A stretch of 64,000 nucleotides of DNA, taken from Eutreptiella sp. 'Long Island Sound 2002'. Taxonomy: Eukaryota > Euglenozoa > Euglenophyceae > Eutreptiales > Eutreptiaceae. Location of the stretch: positions 29,595,492 to 29,659,491 of the forward strand of contig OZ038401.1 in the NCBI GenBank assembly GCA_964036045.1. Reading direction: 5' to 3'. A model generated the notes under the pieces. That model was not told the DNA's origin. It saw only the letters and a list, made by a program, of their open reading frames with translations, and ran no database searches. A program made the position numbers and the translations under genes. Below, piece after piece: positions 59,236 through 64,000 of the stretch (position 1 is the stretch's first letter; every line of letters starts with the position of its first letter).

Positions 59236-59589
59236 ATGTCCACCAGATCCACAATGCCTGAATCTGAGCTGCCCTGGCTTGTCGCCGGACTGCCTGTGTA
59301 CTACCACCGCTCCAACGGGGATAGGGTGTCGGCCACTGTCGTTGACCCTTCTCCAAGAGGTGGGCGTCGCGTCTCTATTCGGTACGAATTGGGTGGTGAA
59401 GAGGTCTTGTACGAGCATGCACCCGAGGAGCGGTTGGAGTTTGCAATTGTGACTGCTGAGAGCCCCGATTCCCCCCAACCTGTGCACCATGAGGCGCCGA
59501 TGGACGCTTTGCTGGAGCCCCAATTACCTGAAGTGGAAACTAAAGCCCCTAGAATTGATGATCATGAGCCAGAATGCTGTGGCGGATGA
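59236..59589 (+). CDS. Small Tudor/SH3-like domain protein, or exon
   Basis: ATG 59236, 117 residues, TGA stop. Residues ~16-67 read GLPVYYHRSNGDRVSATVVD, then RRVSIRYELGGEEVLYEH and EERLEF. This pattern (V-x-Y, G-x-x-x-x-A-x-V, V-x-I-x-Y, R-L-x-F) is that of a five-stranded SH3-fold/Tudor-like module, known for binding modified histone tails or other ligands. The C-terminal part is acidic and Pro-rich and ends HEPECCGG. It may be complete or a terminal exon; no splice signal decides. It sits between identical 43-bp repeats, so it could also be part of a mobile unit. Confidence 0.4.
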   Translation: MSTRSTMPESELPWLVAGLPVYYHRSNGDRVSATVVDPSPRGGRRVSIRYELGGEEVLYEHAPEERLEFAIVTAESPDSPQPVHHEAPMDALLEPQLPEVETKAPRIDDHEPECCGG

Positions 59590-59659
59590 AATTGAAATTC
59601 CCGTAACCCAACCAGTGTTGTCGCTTGTGTTGTCGCCTGTGCATGGTTTGTAACGGAGG

Positions 59660-59862
59660 TGCGTGCAAGGTGCAGAAATTGGGAGCCTGGAACCTGTGAC
59701 AAGCATCAGATTCAAAAAAAAAATTCCCGGTACGCCAATAGGGGCTGCAGGGTGCAGAAAATAGGACCCTGGAACCTGTGACAAGCATCAGACTAAAAAT
59801 TGAAGAATCCTGGTATGCCAGTATGGACTGCAAGGTGCAGAAATCAGGACCCTGGGTGTGTT
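59660..59862 (+). repeat. 95-bp tandem repeat, about two copies
   Basis: Copies share aaggtgcagaaa, ggaccctggaacctgtgaca and agcatcaga, then an A-rich stretch and gtacgccaata/gtatgccagta. Confidence 0.8.
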
Positions 59863-59915
59863 TCTATGGGGGCCATTCAACGGGGTACAAGTTGGGCAAC
59901 CATCCCAAAAACATT

Positions 59916-59958
59916 GAACCGTGCGCGCACCGTGCACGCACCGTGCGCGCACCGTGCG
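59916..59958 (+). repeat. 43-bp direct repeat, copy 2
   Basis: Identical to 59177-59219, 739 bp downstream, on the far side of the Tudor-like ORF. Confidence 0.95.
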
Positions 59959-60721
59959 ACAACGCCCCCTTGGAAGGAAGTATGCAAGGTTTGTGAGGAT
60001 AAGACCACCTTAGCACAGCCAGCCCAAAGTTCAGGTTTGGTACAGAAACCCTCACCTACCCCATATGTGGCTTCTGCTATCTTTTGAGTTGTGTCTCGCC
60101 TGTGCCTGCAGGGATGAGTGATGGCGTACATTCAGAGCTGAGGACAAGGCACCACAGTCTAAACCACAGGGCACGCCCAAGCACTGTGGTGGGCTGATAA
60201 AGGAGACAACAGTGTTTGCTCAATGGGATGCACAGTGTGGTGCAGTCCTTGGCACACATAAGGTAATTCCTTACACTTGTCTTGGGCACGGGTTGTCCAA
60301 GGTTCAGTGGAGGCAATAAATTTTGAAATAATCTTTGACCTCTTCATAATGGGGTACTAAGTGCTGCCTTGAGAAACCAGGGTTCTGGGTTTGGACTGCA
60401 TGGCCTTGCAATTTGCATTTTGGGAGATATTTGGTTGTTTTTTTTATGACTGTTCTGTTCATCTGTTCATCAGCACCACATGCAACGGTCTTTGGTTTAA
60501 GGGCCTAGGTGTCAGTTTGAATTCCCCACAGCCACACCTGCACAGTATGTGCAGCCACAGAGGGTCCGACTCCTCGGGTCCTAGGACGCCAATAATCCCC
60601 CCACCCCCCCAGGGGGCCTCTGGCTGGCGGTTGGTGGGGTGGGGGGGTAGTTGGTGTCCGGAACCGAGGAGTTGGACCCCGTGTGCAGCCCAAATCAGTT
60701 CAGACTTTGGCGTACCTTGAA
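59959..60721. other. Gene-poor stretch
   Basis: No supported gene. A C/G-rich hairpin-prone segment at 60597-60648 (C-rich, then ggtggggtggggggg). Confidence 0.4.
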
Positions 60722-61466
60722 CAATGGGTTGTGGTGTTTGTGCTCAGGTTCCACACTTTCAAAGTGATGGAATTGTATGTTACAGCCACATCAGTCTGTC
60801 CTGATTGCTCAGCTGCAAGGCTGGTGAGGAGTCAACACGATTTTTGCACACCTTGCGCCGTGGCTACATGGCAGCATCAATGCAGTGTAGCTAAAGGACA
60901 CCCACGCATGAACATCGCCACTCTCCCTTAAGCGACTAACAAAAAGGCAAAAATAGCATTCAGAAGCAAGCAACATTTTTTTTCCCAGCAAAATCCCACC
61001 AAAAACAAGCCAAAACAAGCCAAAAAAACTTTTTGGCTTGTTTGGCCTCTCAAAGGACAAGGAATATAGTGCAGGGAATTGCATTGATGAATTGTCACAA
61101 CAGTTTGTGGTCAGCTGACAGCCTTTTGATTGTAGTAAACAATCAGATGGGTTGTGCTGTTTGTGCTCAGGTTCCGCACTTTCAAAGTGATGGAATTATG
61201 TGTGACAGCCACCCATTGAGCAACCTCTCCGTCCTCTGGAAATTTCTGTGCATGCACCTGACTTGACTGCTAAGCTGCAAGGACGGCAAGAAGTCAACAC
61301 AGTTTGTGCACAGTTTGTGACGTGGTTGCATGGCAGAATCAAGCGGTGTCGCCAACGGACACCCAAGCATGAACATCGCCACTCTCATCACAAAAAGGCA
61401 ACAATAGCATTTAGATACAAACAACATTTTTAGCAAACTCCCACAAAAAAAAACAAGCCAAAAACC
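60722..61466 (+). repeat. Tandem duplication, unit about 423 bp
   Basis: 60722-61030 and 61143-61466 share tttgtgctcaggttcc, cactttcaaagtgatggaat, caagcatgaacatcgccact (acgc in the first copy) and an A-rich aacaagcc end. Frames are interrupted in both, so this is non-coding or decayed. Confidence 0.8.
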
Positions 61467-62300
61467 CCGGGGGGGCGGCCGGGCCCGGTCCTTGTATGCG
61501 ACACCCCCCAGCCCCCCCCCCCCCCGCCCCCAGTATATATAGATTTTACATTTTGTTTGATTACAGGCAGCCGAACTTGGTGCTTCAGGGCCCCTCCGGC
61601 CCTGACCCCACTACCCGCGGTTTCTCTAAGTGTTGGCAACGACCTGTCAGCCTTCGCTCTCTCTGAGTGTCGCTGACGTTTGGGCAGGGGCGTAAAGCTT
61701 CCTATGGCCCGCCGTTGGATTCCCCAAGACCGAATGAGTGTCGGGGAGCACTGTAGAGCCTATGCAACGCTTTTAAGCTTCACTTGTGGGTCTCCAGCCG
61801 GGGGAACTCGGAAGGCATGATATTACATTATGTCAAGGTGCAATGATATCGAAGTTGAGATCTTCATGTTGAGGATCGCTTGAGGTAGACGATTTTGAGG
61901 TGCTATAGTATTGGTTTTTCAGCAAGCAGAGCAGACTTGTGAGCAGGTACACAAAGGAACATTCCAGTCGTGATTAATGCACAATACGAGGAACTGATTG
62001 AACTTTGCGTGGCAATGACCGGTCGCCTGTGACACGGGGGCGTTCGGTAGCCAAGTATCCGTTGCTTCATGGCCCCCCAGCCCCCCCCCCCCCCCCCCGG
62101 GTTTTGAAAGACAGTGGTGCCGGGTCGGCCACCAACAAGTGTCCCTAGAGAAAACTGTCCGGCGCCGAAGGCGCCAATTTTTTTTTTCATACTATGTGTT
62201 TATACTCAAAATGCTCAAAATTTTGTAGAGAATTCATATTTGTATTAAAACAATAAGAAAAAAATTTTGATCTGAAGGAGGGCTACACGAGGGCTGCAGG
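61467..62300. other. Gene-poor stretch
   Basis: No supported gene. C-runs 61512-61524 and 62081-62098; palindrome ggcgccgaaggcgcc (about 62161). A third copy of the tcaaaatgctca motif near 62195. Confidence 0.4.
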
Positions 62301-62336
62301 CCCTAACAGCAACCCTAGCCCTAACCCTAACCCTAA
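62301..62336 (-). repeat. Interstitial telomere-like repeats
   Basis: ccctaacagcaaccctagcc followed by ctaaccctaaccctaa: about five CCCTAA-type units with two variants, i.e. TTAGGG on the minus strand. It lies exactly at the start of the 1.17-kb tandem unit. Confidence 0.85.
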
Positions 62337-64000
62337 TCAAGACTTAATATTGGGACCGAGCTGGTGGGGGAGGGAACATTAGATATGAATGGTGAGGGAC
62401 ACCAATGAGTTACACATTGAAGGCCGTTGACAGGGTGGAATCAGCTTGCAAGTGATCCCCTTCACCACAAGGCCCACTTTCAAGGCTTTTGTGGACTTGT
62501 GAGGGGCCAAAATGCCCCAAAATGGGCTCAAAATAGGCTCATTTCACCCGTTTGTGCACCCCAAATGGTCTAGGATGAGTTTTGGAAAAATGCGGTTTTG
62601 ACCCATTTTTGACCCATTTTTGGTCCCAAAACAGCGCATCTTCAAGGCATTTTGGGATTTTCGGAGGACCAAAATGGGCCACCCCAAGCTCAAAACAGTC
62701 CAAAAACACTTGTTTTAGCATCACACATGGTCTAGGATCATTTTTGAGAAAAGTCATTTTTCTGCCCCTATTGGACCCCGTTGACCCATTTGGGCACCCA
62801 CCTGTTTGGGCTTGAGCTTGCAGCTTGCCGCAGCCTACTGGGCTTGGGTACGGGGGTCTAGGCGTCCATTTGGGCAATTTTGAGGGGTGGAAACCACAAA
62901 ACGAGGGGGGTTGCGGGTGGATTAGGTGCCCTCGGAATCGCGTTTTGAGCCATGTAGCCAAAGATATGGCCTATTCTTGGTTTGTGGCTGTCGCCAGCCA
63001 ATCTGCACAAAATTTGGGGCTTGTGGGGGCCTTTTTGGGCCGCTTCCGGGACATATGGTGGAGTCAGAGGGCCGCAAATGGCTCGTTGACACAAGAAAGT
63101 CAAGCCGCACATGGAGTGCACCCACCCTTTCCCTTTCCTTGGCCGTTTTGAATGGGTTCTAGGGCTCTTTTGGCCCAAAAATGGCTGTTTTTGGCCCTAA
63201 ATTGCAGTTTTTGAAACTGAGGTCCGCCACTTGCGACACCCATTCCCGGCCGCCACCGTTGAGTTTCTGGCTCAAACTTTGTGTGGTTGTCCCTCACACC
63301 CATAGGTATCATCCACCAAAATTTCAGCCGAATGTGAAGCACCAGGACGGAAATCTGATTTTTCCCCATTTCGCGCGTGCTGCTTGCTGCTTGTTGCTGC
63401 TTGCTGCTTGTTGTTGCTGCTGCTGCTAAACCTGGTAGGTCCACCCTAGACCCTAAAAAGGGTTATAAAACCAAGACTGGTTCCACCAGCTCGGTGACCC
63501 TAATCAAGACTGAATATTGGGACCGAGCTGGTGGGGGAGGGAACATTAGCTATGAATGGTGAGGGACATCAAGAATGATTCACACATTGATGGCTCTTGA
63601 CAAAGTGAAATGCACCTGAACCCCATCACCACGAGGCCCACTTTCAAGGCTTTTTGGACTTCTCAGGGGCCAAAATGCCCCAAAATGGGCTCAAAATGGG
63701 CTCATTTCACCCTTGTGTGCACCCCAAATGGTCTACGATGAGTTTTGGAAAAATGTGTTTTTGACCCATTCTTGACCCATTTTTGGTCCCAAAACAGCCC
63801 ATTTTCAAGGCATTTTGGGATTTTTGGAGGACCCAAATGGGCCACCACAAGCTCAAAACAGTCCAAAAACACTTGTTTTAGCGTCGCACATGGTCTAGGA
63901 TCATTTTTGCGGAAAGTCATATTTTTACCCCTTTCGGACCCTGTTGACCCATTTGGGTACCCACGTGTTTGGGCTTGAGCTTGCAGCTTGCCACAGCCTA
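62334..64000 (+). repeat. 1.17-kb tandem repeat, 1.4 copies, open at window end
   Basis: The unit beginning taatcaagact at 62334 recurs at 63501 (offset 1163-1167). Both copies have gaatattgggaccgagctgg-like starts, tggtgggggagggaacatta, and a block of gggctcaaaatgggctcatt type. Frames on both strands remain open in both copies because the sequence is poor in stops, but they lack domain character. The second copy continues past the window. Confidence 0.85.

Noticed and set aside
62539-63978. Conserved peptide-like frames in both copies of the 1.17-kb repeat
   Set aside because: Frames are open on both strands and conserved only because the DNA is duplicated; no start context or domain.

Overview
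This window is nuclear DNA from a microbial eukaryote. Three genes are split by GT-AG introns whose phases agree exactly at the junctions used. Stops are standard (TAA, TAG and TGA all end intact frames). Intergenic DNA is long and repeat-laden, interstitial TTAGGG/CCCTAA-type telomere motifs occur, and there is no bacterial operon layout. An alga or other protist with a mid-to-high GC genome is likely; the sequence alone does not name it. A striking genome trait is at least 36 runs of ten or more G or C, none of them in the well-supported exons.

Layout. 1-1617: 3' end of a coiled-coil protein gene in three exons. 1618-11906: mostly non-coding, with a 61-bp minisatellite at 7.7 kb, a doubtful zinc-ribbon pair near 10.3 kb and a pyrimidine-rich block at 11 kb. 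11907-18978: a large GC-rich fork-remodelling helicase gene of the ZRANB3/SMARCAL1 (AH2) class: SNF2 ATPase in three confident exons, substrate-recognition-like region, Gly-rich linker and C-terminal HNH nuclease, with a possible HARP-like exon upstream. 19-27.8 kb: repeats, including a 930-bp foldback element and a head-to-head minisatellite array, plus a decayed Kelch gene. 27.8-35.5 kb: a FAM228-like gene in three phase-consistent exons; its first intron (4.5 kb) hosts a decayed Cys/Lys-rich gene and its second an insertion flanked by 25-bp direct repeats. 35.5-42.6 kb: no gene supported. 42589-45111: an intronless 840-residue protein with seven membrane segments and ankyrin repeats. 45-55 kb: short inverted-repeat elements and a SINE-like family. 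55.3-57.0 kb: 5'-truncated non-LTR retrotransposon ORF2 end with two identical-spacing Cys/His modules. 59.2 kb: a small Tudor/SH3-like ORF between 43-bp direct repeats. 62.3 kb to the end: 1.17-kb tandem repeat starting at a telomere-like block.

No metabolic pathway or operon is shared by these genes. The helicase would act at stalled replication forks, the 7TM-ankyrin protein in membrane signalling, and the FAM228-like and coiled-coil proteins have no assigned role. The most unusual feature of the DNA is the association of poly-G/poly-C tracts with the ends of short inverted-repeat elements.
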